Below are positions 57,183-64,000 of a stretch of DNA of 64,000 nucleotides, in pieces (within the stretch, counting starts at the first letter, position 1; each line of letters starts with the position of its first letter). Location: positions 1,860,001-1,924,000 of the forward strand of contig NZ_CP073015.1 of the NCBI RefSeq assembly GCF_018080005.1. The letters run 5' to 3'. Under the pieces are notes generated by a model. The model did not search any database and was not told where the DNA came from. It saw nothing but the letters and a program-made list of their open reading frames with translations. Both the position numbers and the translations under genes were made by a program. Origin of the DNA: Flavobacterium sp. CS20 (lineage in GTDB: Bacteria; Bacteroidota; Bacteroidia; Flavobacteriales; Flavobacteriaceae).

Positions 57183-58064
57183 ATGAAAGTTGCAATTTTC
57201 GGTCAAGCTTTTTATCCAGATTCTGCCAAATATCTCAAACAGATCATCGCTGTTTTTCAAAAGAGAAAAATCAATTTTTTGTTTGAAAAACAGTATTTAA
57301 AACTCATTTTAAAAAACCATTATTTAGATGAAGCAAATGGGTTTAAAACTTTTGAAACCCTTGATTCTTCTTTTGATTTATTTTTCTCACTTGGTGGCGA
57401 CGGCACAATTTTATCATCGGTAAAATTTGTAAAAGACATCGATATTCCTATAGTTGGCATTAATACAGGAAGACTTGGTTTTCTCGCCACAATACACAAA
57501 GATGAAGTCAGCTCGAGCATTAATGATATTTTAGATGGCGATTATAGCGTGTCTGAACGCTCACTGCTTAAAATAAAAAGCACTAACGCCCAATTTAATG
57601 CTCAAAAATTTAATTTCGCATTAAACGAAGTTACCGTCAGCAGAAAAGATACCACTTCAATGATAAGCATAGATACTTGGATAGACGACGAACACATAGG
57701 TGCTTATTGGTCTGATGGGCTTATCATAGCTACACCAACGGGGTCAACAGGATATTCACTCAGTTGCGGTGGTCCTATCATTAGCCCGCAAACCAAATCT
57801 TTTGTTCTATCGCCAATTGCACCTCACAATTTAAGTGCTCGCCCATTGGTTGTTCCAGACAAAACAAAAGTGAGACTAAAAATTGCAGGTCGAGAAGATA
57901 ATTTTTTGTTATCTATGGACTCAAGGATAAATGTTCTACCACAAGATGATGAAATTATAATCAAAAAAGCTGACTTCAACATTAAATTGGTTTCCCACAA
58001 AGACAATAGCTTCTTAAAAACTTTAAGAACAAAACTGTTTTGGGGTAAAGATCATCGAAATTAA
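57183..58064 (+). CDS. nadK: NAD kinase
   Basis: The 293-residue cytosolic enzyme phosphorylates NAD to NADP. Signature motifs are FFSLGGDGTILSSVKFV (GGDG), VGINTGRLGFLATI, the NE/S motif LNEVTVSRKDTTSM and TPTGSTGYSLSCGGPI. Length is normal. It is 5 nt downstream of the CBS protein gene and about 116 nt upstream of porG. Confidence 0.96.
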   Translation: MKVAIFGQAFYPDSAKYLKQIIAVFQKRKINFLFEKQYLKLILKNHYLDEANGFKTFETLDSSFDLFFSLGGDGTILSSVKFVKDIDIPIVGINTGRLGFLATIHKDEVSSSINDILDGDYSVSERSLLKIKSTNAQFNAQKFNFALNEVTVSRKDTTSMISIDTWIDDEHIGAYWSDGLIIATPTGSTGYSLSCGGPIISPQTKSFVLSPIAPHNLSARPLVVPDKTKVRLKIAGREDNFLLSMDSRINVLPQDDEIIIKKADFNIKLVSHKDNSFLKTLRTKLFWGKDHRN

Positions 58065-58180
58065 AGCAATATTTCTACTAATTATTAGTTGTATTCTACA
58101 AATTTAATTTTATGTATTCTTTGGATAACATAATTACTATATTTGCCCACTTTTTGAAAAGCCAACTAAAATATCTATAA

Positions 58181-58894
58181 ATGAAGTTTTTAAGCTTCTT
58201 ACTTTTTTTAATATTCGTATCTCATAATATAGTAGCTCAAACCTATGAAATTGGACCGATGTTGGGTAGCACAACATTTGTTGGAGATGTAGGGTCAACG
58301 CAAGTTTTAGGCTTTGATGAATATGCAAAAAAAGACAAAATATCATATGGCTTATTGTTTAGATGGAACAGAAGCAACAGGCATTCTTTTAGGTTTTCAG
58401 CTATGAGAATTCAAACATTTGGAATAGATAACGATTCAAACATCCCTGAAAGACAAGCAAGAAATTTAAGCTTTTTTACAGATATTAATGAAATATCAGT
58501 AGGTCTAGAATACACGTTTTGGGAGTGGGATTTGCACGCCCTCAAAAGACCTCAGCTTGTCCCATATTTATCAACAGGAATAGCTTATTTTTTTACAGAT
58601 CAATTTGCTAGAGCTGGAGATGAATTGATCAAAGTCGATAACCTTAATAATTTTGCTCTACCGCTAACAATAGGAGTTAAAACAACATTAGGAAGAAAAT
58701 TTGTGCTATCCGCTGAATTTTCAGCTCGATATACATTTTCAGACAACATAGACGGCAGTGCACCATCAGAATTAAACAACGAAAATGCTTTCCCTGCTTT
58801 TGGTAATTCTAATTCAAACGATTGGTATATATTTGCAGGGTTTTCAATAACCCGTACCTTTGGCAGAAAACCGTGTTACAATTGCAAATTTTAA
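58181..58894 (+). CDS. porG: Type IX secretion system outer-membrane protein PorG (DUF6089)
   Basis: The 237-residue protein has a signal peptide (FLIFVSHNIVAQ) and a DUF6089 eight-strand barrel, with YEIGPMLGSTTFVGDVGSTQ at the start, NEISVGLEYTFWEWDL in the middle and WYIFAGFSITRTFGRK plus PCYNCKF at the end. In Porphyromonas gingivalis PorG is part of the T9SS outer-membrane ring with PorK/PorN. The gene lies in the conserved porG-uppS-bamA-skp-skp context. A TATATTTG -7-like element is at 58138-58145, with TTTG 14 nt upstream. It ends 1 nt before the uppS ATG. Confidence 0.87.
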   Translation: MKFLSFLLFLIFVSHNIVAQTYEIGPMLGSTTFVGDVGSTQVLGFDEYAKKDKISYGLLFRWNRSNRHSFRFSAMRIQTFGIDNDSNIPERQARNLSFFTDINEISVGLEYTFWEWDLHALKRPQLVPYLSTGIAYFFTDQFARAGDELIKVDNLNNFALPLTIGVKTTLGRKFVLSAEFSARYTFSDNIDGSAPSELNNENAFPAFGNSNSNDWYIFAGFSITRTFGRKPCYNCKF

Positions 58895-58895
58895 T

Positions 58896-59633
58896 ATGAC
58901 TGAACTCAAACTTGACAAATCCAAAATACCAAAACACGTTGCCATTATTATGGACGGCAATGGTCGATGGGCAAAAAACAAAGGATTTAAAAGAGTAATT
59001 GGTCATGAAAAAGGCACGACTACCGTCAATAAAATTGTAGAAGCTTGTGTAGAATTAGGAGTTGAATATCTTACACTATTTGCCTTTTCAACTGAAAATT
59101 GGCAAAGACCAAAATACGAAATCAATAGCTTGATGAAACTCTTATTATCGTCTTTAAGAAAAGAGCTCAATAATATGCATGACAAAAAAATTAAGCTATC
59201 AGCTATCGGCAACACAGCAAAACTTCCTGAAAAAGTCAAAAAACAACTCGAAGAAGTAAAAGATGCTACAAAAAACTATGATAAGCTAAAGTTAACCCTA
59301 GCTTTAAGCTATGGTTCAAGAGAAGAAATCATCAATGCCGTAAAAAAAATAAGTCAAAAAGTTAAAAATAATTTAATTGACATCAACACTATAGATGATT
59401 CAACCATAAATACACATCTTTACACCCATAATTTGCCAGATGTAGATTTGCTAATAAGAACAAGCGGAGAACAACGAATTAGCAATTTTATGTTATGGCA
59501 AATTGCATATGCAGAACTATATTTTTGTAAAGAGCTTTACTATGATTTCACAAAAGAACATCTTTTTGAAGCCATTAATAATTTTCAGAAAAGAGAAAGA
59601 AGATTTGGAAAAACAAGTGAACAACTTAAATAA
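58896..59633 (+). CDS. uppS: Isoprenyl transferase (undecaprenyl diphosphate synthase)
   Basis: The 245-residue enzyme extends farnesyl diphosphate to the C55 lipid carrier for cell-wall and glycan synthesis. The ATG at 58896, 1 nt after the porG stop, gives MTELKLDKSKIPKHVAIIMD; an upstream in-frame TTG lies inside porG and is not needed. Motifs are IIMDGNGRWAKNKGFKRVIG, TLFAFSTENWQRPKYE and DLLIRTSGEQRISNFMLWQI. The 3' end overlaps the proposed bamA start by 29 nt. Confidence 0.95.
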   Translation: MTELKLDKSKIPKHVAIIMDGNGRWAKNKGFKRVIGHEKGTTTVNKIVEACVELGVEYLTLFAFSTENWQRPKYEINSLMKLLLSSLRKELNNMHDKKIKLSAIGNTAKLPEKVKKQLEEVKDATKNYDKLKLTLALSYGSREEIINAVKKISQKVKNNLIDINTIDDSTINTHLYTHNLPDVDLLIRTSGEQRISNFMLWQIAYAELYFCKELYYDFTKEHLFEAINNFQKRERRFGKTSEQLK

Positions 59634-62205
59634 CAGCCTCAAAATATTTTTATTTTTTGCTTGTGTTGTTTTATTTACAACGCATTCAATGGCTCAAGAC
59701 GTATCCCTGTCTGGTGGTAAAAAATACACCATCGGAAGCATAACTGTAACTGGAGCCAATTCCTACAATGAAAAAACAGTGATTGCTTTTACTGGATTAA
59801 AAAAAGGAGATGAAATATACATTCCAGGCAAAAAGCTAAGTGAAGTTTTAGAAAAACTATGGGATTTAGTACTGTTTAGCGATATTAATTTTTACTTGAC
59901 CAAAGTAGAAGACAACGTCGCTCATTTAGAGTTAGAAATAAAAGAAGTTCCTAAGCTTGTAGATGTTAAAGTACGTGGTATAAAAAAGAAAAAAAGGAAA
60001 AAAATAATCACTGACAATCAACTGACCAAAGGGAAAAAAGTTACTGAAAATCTTATAGCCAACACAAAAAACAACATTGCAAAAAACCTCAGAAAAAAAG
60101 GCTTTCTCAATGCAGAAGCAAAAATAAATACAACTGAAGTTAAAGATTCATTAGATCAAACAATCGGTGTAAATATGAACATCAATGTTCTCAAAGGAGA
60201 CAAAGTAAAAATTAAAAACATTAATATAAAAGGTAACGAAAAACTTTCTGATGGAAAAATCAGAAAATTTATGAAAAATACTAAGCAGAAATTTTTGCCT
60301 AGGTTTTGGAAACGCTCTAAACTGATTCCTGAAGATTTTGAAGCCGATAAAGATAATATCATAAAACAATACAACGAAAGAGGATATCGAGATGCCAGAA
60401 TTGTTTATGATTCGGTAGTTAAAAAAAATGATAAAGAAATTGAAATCACTTTAAAAATTAACGAAGGAGACAGATACTACTTTGGAGATATCAGTTTTGT
60501 TGGAAATTCGGCCTATTCAGACGAAGAGCTATCTAGACTTATTGGTATCAAAAAAGGAGACCCTTATAATGGTGTGTTGTTTCAAGAAAAAATAGCAGAT
60601 GGCTCAAAACCCGACGCTCAAGATTTAACCAATCTCTATCAAAACGATGGCTATCTTTTTTCTCGCATTGTACCAGTTGAAACTAAAATTTATAACGATA
60701 CTATTGATTATGAAATCCGAATAAGAGAAGGAAAAATTGCTTACTTTGACGAAGTCTTGATTACAGGAAATGACAGAACCAACGACAATGTGATTTATAG
60801 AAATTTGCTAACTCGACCTGGTCAGCGATACAGCAGACAAGCCATTATGTCAACCATTAGAGAGTTGGGTCAATTAGGTTTTTTTGACGCTGAAAAGCTT
60901 CAGCCTAAGATTAAAAATCCAAACCCCAAAGAAGGAACCCTTGATATTGAATTTCCAGTTATAGAAACAGGTAGCGACCAAATAGAACTTCAAGGTGGTT
61001 ATGGTGGTGGTGGTTTTATAGGAACTTTAGGTTTAAGATTTAACAATTTTTCTATCAAAAATATTTTTAATGGAGAAGCTTATAAGCCTGTACCAATGGG
61101 TGATGGACAATCTATATCTATTCGTGCTCAGACCAGTCAATCCTATAGGGTATATAGCTTATCATTTGTTGAACCCTGGTTAGGCGGCAGAAAACCTGTT
61201 CAGTTTTCAGTCTCACTTTCACAGACTACACAATTTTTATTCAATCCTTTTACTAGAAATGCTGATAAAGATAGAAAGTTTTCAATTACAGGAGTAAGCG
61301 TCGGCTTTGCTAAACGCCTTCAAGTCCCTGACCGATATTTTACATTTTCTTCAGCCGTTAGTTTTCAACACTTTAACTTAGATAATTTTAATGTGGGGTT
61401 ATTTCGATTTCCTAATGGAAGTTCAAACAACTTAGCTTTCACATTAGGTCTAACTAGAGATAACACATTTTCAAACCCGATTTATCCCAAAGGTGGATCA
61501 AGATTTGGTGTTACTGCAAAATTCACCCTTCCATACTCAGCATTTGATGGAAGAGACTATGGAAAAATTCAAGAAGAGCGTGAAGTTGCCTTAGAAAATA
61601 ATGATGAAGCCGAACTTGCAAGAATTGATCAATTACGCTTTGATTGGTTAGAATTTTACAAAATTAAATTCAATGCAGAATGGTTTAATAAACTCTATGA
61701 CGATTTAGTGCTGAGAACCAATGTAGAATTTGGCTTTTTAGGAGCATACAACAATGACAGAGGCATTCCACCATTTGAAAGATTTTTTGTAGGTGGTGAT
61801 GGCTTAGCTGGCGTTACACTTGATGGACGAGAAGTTATACGTTTAAGGGGTTATCCTAATCAATCTATCATACCAAAATCAAGGACTAACATCAGTGAAG
61901 AATCATTTAATGATGGTGCAACAATTTATAATAAATTTACGTTAGAGTTAAGGTATCCTATAACCTTAAACCCTAGTGCATCAATATATGGACTTACATT
62001 TTTAGAAGGTGGTGCGACATTCGATAATTTTAAAGACTTTTCACCTTTTGAGTTAAGTCGCTCTGCTGGCTTAGGATTGCGTATATTTATGCCTGCATTT
62101 GGACTTTTAGGCATTGATTTTGGATACGGATTTGACCCAATACCAGGAACTAACACAGGTCCAAATGGTTGGGAAACACATTTTATAATAGGACAACAAT
62201 TCTAG
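59605..62205 (+). CDS. bamA: Outer membrane protein assembly factor BamA
   Basis: This is the central beta-barrel assembly protein. A TTG at 59605 (LEKQVNNLNNSLKIFLFFAC) gives about 866 residues with a signal peptide ending THSMAQ. No ATG is suitably placed, and reading further upstream only gives uppS sequence. Five POTRA-like domains can be followed (YTIGSITVTGANSYNEKTVI, KIKNINIKGNEKLSDGKIRK, YYFGDISFVGNSAYSDEELS, AYFDEVLITGNDRTNDNVIY). The barrel carries the Omp85 motif IRLRGYPNQS and ends FIIGQQF. Compared with E. coli it has the usual Bacteroidota lysine-rich POTRA 2 region (RGIKKKKRKKIITDN). It is tightly linked to uppS and the skp genes. Confidence 0.94.
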   Translation: MEKQVNNLNNSLKIFLFFACVVLFTTHSMAQDVSLSGGKKYTIGSITVTGANSYNEKTVIAFTGLKKGDEIYIPGKKLSEVLEKLWDLVLFSDINFYLTKVEDNVAHLELEIKEVPKLVDVKVRGIKKKKRKKIITDNQLTKGKKVTENLIANTKNNIAKNLRKKGFLNAEAKINTTEVKDSLDQTIGVNMNINVLKGDKVKIKNINIKGNEKLSDGKIRKFMKNTKQKFLPRFWKRSKLIPEDFEADKDNIIKQYNERGYRDARIVYDSVVKKNDKEIEITLKINEGDRYYFGDISFVGNSAYSDEELSRLIGIKKGDPYNGVLFQEKIADGSKPDAQDLTNLYQNDGYLFSRIVPVETKIYNDTIDYEIRIREGKIAYFDEVLITGNDRTNDNVIYRNLLTRPGQRYSRQAIMSTIRELGQLGFFDAEKLQPKIKNPNPKEGTLDIEFPVIETGSDQIELQGGYGGGGFIGTLGLRFNNFSIKNIFNGEAYKPVPMGDGQSISIRAQTSQSYRVYSLSFVEPWLGGRKPVQFSVSLSQTTQFLFNPFTRNADKDRKFSITGVSVGFAKRLQVPDRYFTFSSAVSFQHFNLDNFNVGLFRFPNGSSNNLAFTLGLTRDNTFSNPIYPKGGSRFGVTAKFTLPYSAFDGRDYGKIQEEREVALENNDEAELARIDQLRFDWLEFYKIKFNAEWFNKLYDDLVLRTNVEFGFLGAYNNDRGIPPFERFFVGGDGLAGVTLDGREVIRLRGYPNQSIIPKSRTNISEESFNDGATIYNKFTLELRYPITLNPSASIYGLTFLEGGATFDNFKDFSPFELSRSAGLGLRIFMPAFGLLGIDFGYGFDPIPGTNTGPNGWETHFIIGQQF

Positions 62206-62209
62206 ACTT

Positions 62210-63054
62210 ATGTTGATATTTGGATCTAATACTAAAACAATTTTAATAGCAATTTTTACAATTGTCGTTGCCCATTCTACCGTCAATGCTCAAAGAGGAC
62301 TCAGGATAGGCTATGTAGATATGACATATATTCTTGATAATATTCCCGAATATCGCCAAGCCTCGCAAATGCTTGATCAAAAAATTCAAGAGTGGAAAAG
62401 TGAAATAGCACTAAAGCAGACTAAAATAGATAATCTTAAAGAACAACTCGAAAATGAAAGACCACTTCTCACTCCAGAGCTTATTGAAGAAAAAGAAGAT
62501 GAAATAAATTTTTTGCAACAGCAACTTTTAGATTATCAAGAAACAAAATTTGGTGCGTCTGGTGAGTTTATCGTTCAAAAAAGACAACTCATACAACCTA
62601 TTGAAGATCAGGTTTTTAATGCCGTTCAGGAAATCGGAAACATACGTGAGTATGACTTCATTTTTGAAAATTCTGCAGAAGCTTTATTGCTCTTTTCAGC
62701 AGAACGGCACGATATTAGCGACAGAGTATTGAAAATGATAAATAGAAGTGCTCGTGATAGTCGCAGAGAAAATAAACTCGACGAAAAAAAGAAGAACAAG
62801 AAAAAAACCCGCTTCAAGAAATTGCTAATGAACCCTATAAATCTGTAAAAGACGCCAAAGCAGATGAAGAAAAAGAAAAAGAAAGACAAAAGCAAATATC
62901 CGAACGCGAAAGACTTAGAGATTCTATTAGAGAAGCTAGAGAAAAAGTAAGAGACTCCATAAGAAATGCAAGACAAGAAGCATTTGAAAAAAGAAGACAA
63001 GAGGCACAACACAGAAGAGACTCCATAAGAAAAGCTAGAGAAAATAATAAATAA
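62210..63054 (+). CDS. OmpH/Skp family periplasmic chaperone with basic RDSIR-repeat tail, frameshifted in an A7 run
   Basis: The first frame begins with a signal sequence (FTIVVAHSTVNAQ) and a Skp-like opening GLRIGYVDMTYILDNIPEYR, followed by a coiled coil (about residues 50-110) and FEKNSAE-like IFENSAEALLLFSAERHDIS. It leaves frame at KKNKKKTRFKKL. Adding one A to the run 62784-62790 gives the expected EEQEKNPLQEIANEPYKSVK and an unusual tail rich in Arg/Glu with three RDSIR units (RDSIREAREKV, RDSIRNARQEA, RRDSIRKAREN) up to TAA at 63052-63054. Joined length is about 281 residues, longer than a typical Skp. It lies 4 nt after bamA. Confidence 0.85.
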
Positions 63055-63095
63055 TAATCTAAAATAAATTCTAACAATAAAGTAAACCATTAATT

Positions 63096-63605
63096 ATGAA
63101 ATCAATTAACACTATTTTTTTGACTTTAGCCATAGTTTTAGGACTAGTAGGCAATGTGAATGCGCAATCTAAAATTGCTCACATAAATACACAAGATTTT
63201 ATTGAATCTATGCCAGCATACCAAGATGCGATGAAACAAATTAAGCAAGTAGAAGAAACTTATTCTGCCGAAATTGATGAACTCTTAAAAGAAGCTCAGA
63301 AGAAAAACGAACGCTATAAAGCTGAGGCTCCTACCAAGACAGACGAACAAAATCAGGCAAGGATGCAAGAGCTTCAAGAGATGCAAAACTCTATCAGGGA
63401 ATACAACCAAACCGCTACTAGAGAAGTGCAAAAAAAGAGAGAAGAATTAATGAGACCAGTACTTGAAAAAGCGAGAAACATCATTCAAAAAGTTGCTCGT
63501 GACAAAGGCTTTGATTATGTTTTAGATTCATCTATAGGTTCAGGTGTACTTCTAGCTGATGGATACGATTTATTAGATGATGCAAAAGCAGAACTTTCAA
63601 AATAA
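63096..63605 (+). CDS. OmpH/Skp family periplasmic chaperone
   Basis: The 169-residue protein has a signal peptide (LGLVGNVNAQ) and the Skp topology: a short beta-strand part (SKIAHINTQDFIESMPAYQD), a long coiled-coil hairpin (about residues 50-125) and a return strand region (VARDKGFDYVLDSSIGSGVL). Skp proteins escort unfolded outer-membrane proteins to BAM, which fits the adjacent bamA. It is the second of two tandem paralogues and is intact. A strong terminator follows. Confidence 0.93.
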   Translation: MKSINTIFLTLAIVLGLVGNVNAQSKIAHINTQDFIESMPAYQDAMKQIKQVEETYSAEIDELLKEAQKKNERYKAEAPTKTDEQNQARMQELQEMQNSIREYNQTATREVQKKREELMRPVLEKARNIIQKVARDKGFDYVLDSSIGSGVLLADGYDLLDDAKAELSK

Positions 63606-63630
63606 TAAACCGATAGATATTTGTTATTTT

Positions 63631-63659
63631 AAGCCTCAGTTAATTTGAGGCTTTTTTTT
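63631..63659 (+). terminator. Rho-independent terminator after the second ompH gene
   Basis: An 8-bp perfect stem (AAGCCTCA 63631-63638 with TGAGGCTT 63646-63653) closes a 7-nt loop and runs into eight T (63652-63659). The murI ATG is only 3 nt beyond. Confidence 0.9.
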
Positions 63660-63662
63660 ATT

Positions 63663-64000
63663 ATGTCAAACCTAAATTCACCCATTGGAATATTCGATTC
63701 TGGACTAGGCGGTCTGTCTATTTTAAGTGAAATTCACAAGCAACTGCCCAATGAAAAATTAATTTATTTTGCTGATAGTGCTAATGCTCCTTATGGAGAA
63801 AAAACAGAACAGGAGATTGTAAACTTATCCATCAAAAACACCCAGTTTTTAATTAATAACTCCTGCAAGATAATTGTTATAGCCTGTAACACCGCAACGA
63901 CTAACGCCATACATGTATTAAGAGAAAAATTTGATATCCCATTTGTAGGTATAGAGCCAGCTATTAAACCAGCGACTTTTCAAAGCTTATCCAAAAAAAT
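63663..64000 (+). CDS. murI: Glutamate racemase, 3' part cut by the window end
   Basis: The frame from ATG 63663 stays open to the last base (112 codons seen). It encodes PIGIFDSGLGGLSILSEIHK, then LIYFADSANAPYGEKTEQEI with the conserved D-S-x-x-x-PYG, and IVIACNTATTNAIHVLRE with the first catalytic Cys, then FVGIEPAIKPAT. MurI supplies D-glutamate for peptidoglycan. The second catalytic Cys region lies beyond the window. The gene starts immediately after the ompH terminator. Confidence 0.95.
   Translation, partial: MSNLNSPIGIFDSGLGGLSILSEIHKQLPNEKLIYFADSANAPYGEKTEQEIVNLSIKNTQFLINNSCKIIVIACNTATTNAIHVLREKFDIPFVGIEPAIKPATFQSLSKK

Noticed and set aside
62626..63090. 154-codon minus-strand frame opposite the first ompH tail
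   Set aside because: A Phe/Ser-rich hydrophobic shadow of the Lys/Glu/Arg-rich tail, with no family features.
1..64000. tRNA genes, rRNA, CRISPR arrays, riboswitches
   Set aside because: No T-loop-like GGTTCGAAT patterns in cloverleaf context, no regularly spaced repeats and no leader with a recognisable riboswitch core were seen by eye. A tRNAscan/Infernal run would be decisive.

Overview
The window reads as chromosomal DNA of a low-G+C (about one third G+C by eye), probably marine member of the Flavobacteriaceae (Bacteroidota). The evidence is a set of families typical of that group (DUF4837, DUF4136, DUF5686, DUF2723, DUF4369-TlpA, PorG/DUF6089, OmpP1/FadL, Bacteroidota-type AddAB), SPII lipoproteins with short signal peptides, and TTTG-N(16-19)-TAnnTTTG promoters. 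Coding density is high and genes sit in short operons. I saw no rRNA, tRNA, CRISPR array, prophage or intact insertion sequence.

Layout. 1-1070: 3' part of a Wzc-like exopolysaccharide tyrosine kinase. 1072-2034: DUF4837 lipoprotein. 2184-7909: complete mrpABCDEFG Na+/H+ antiporter operon, with breaks in mrpA and mrpG. 7916-13272: DUF5686 outer-membrane protein, a small conserved protein with an in-frame stop, pheS, and two lipoproteins. 13457-24425: recombination and repair block (addA, kbl, ompA, addB, recJ) and a LysE-type exporter. 24575-26713: ergothioneine genes egtB and egtD. 26794-28775: a type II restriction-modification pair, tail to tail, resembling Eco47II/Sau96I. 28814-32727: NodB deacetylase and a DUF2723 (GT117-like) glycosyltransferase. 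33130-36548: an M16 peptidase pair, active plus inactive. 37031-42767: TlpA lipoprotein, IS relics, a small lipoprotein, metG, plsC and a bacilliredoxin. 42966-48255: acetyl-CoA hydrolase/transferase, a degenerate coding remnant and a 1132-residue outer-membrane protein. 48282-51533: tig-clpP-clpX. 51605-56441: holin-like membrane protein, GDSL lipoprotein, FadL, alpha/beta hydrolase and pdxJ. 56524-64000: CBS protein, nadK, porG, uppS, bamA, two skp/ompH genes and the start of murI, an envelope-biogenesis cluster.

The most striking overall feature is the number of interruptions. Seven conserved genes carry a 1-nt frameshift (wzc-like, mrpA, mrpG, M16 peptidase, small lipoprotein, metG, first ompH) and one carries a TGA where Trp is expected. 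Because metG is normally essential, I lean towards unpolished sequence rather than real decay, but only reads can decide. I found no clearly new system. The most distinctive accessory item is the restriction-modification pair: the methyltransferase has a fused HTH domain, the genes overlap at their 3' ends, and a perfect inverted repeat spans the methyltransferase start codon.
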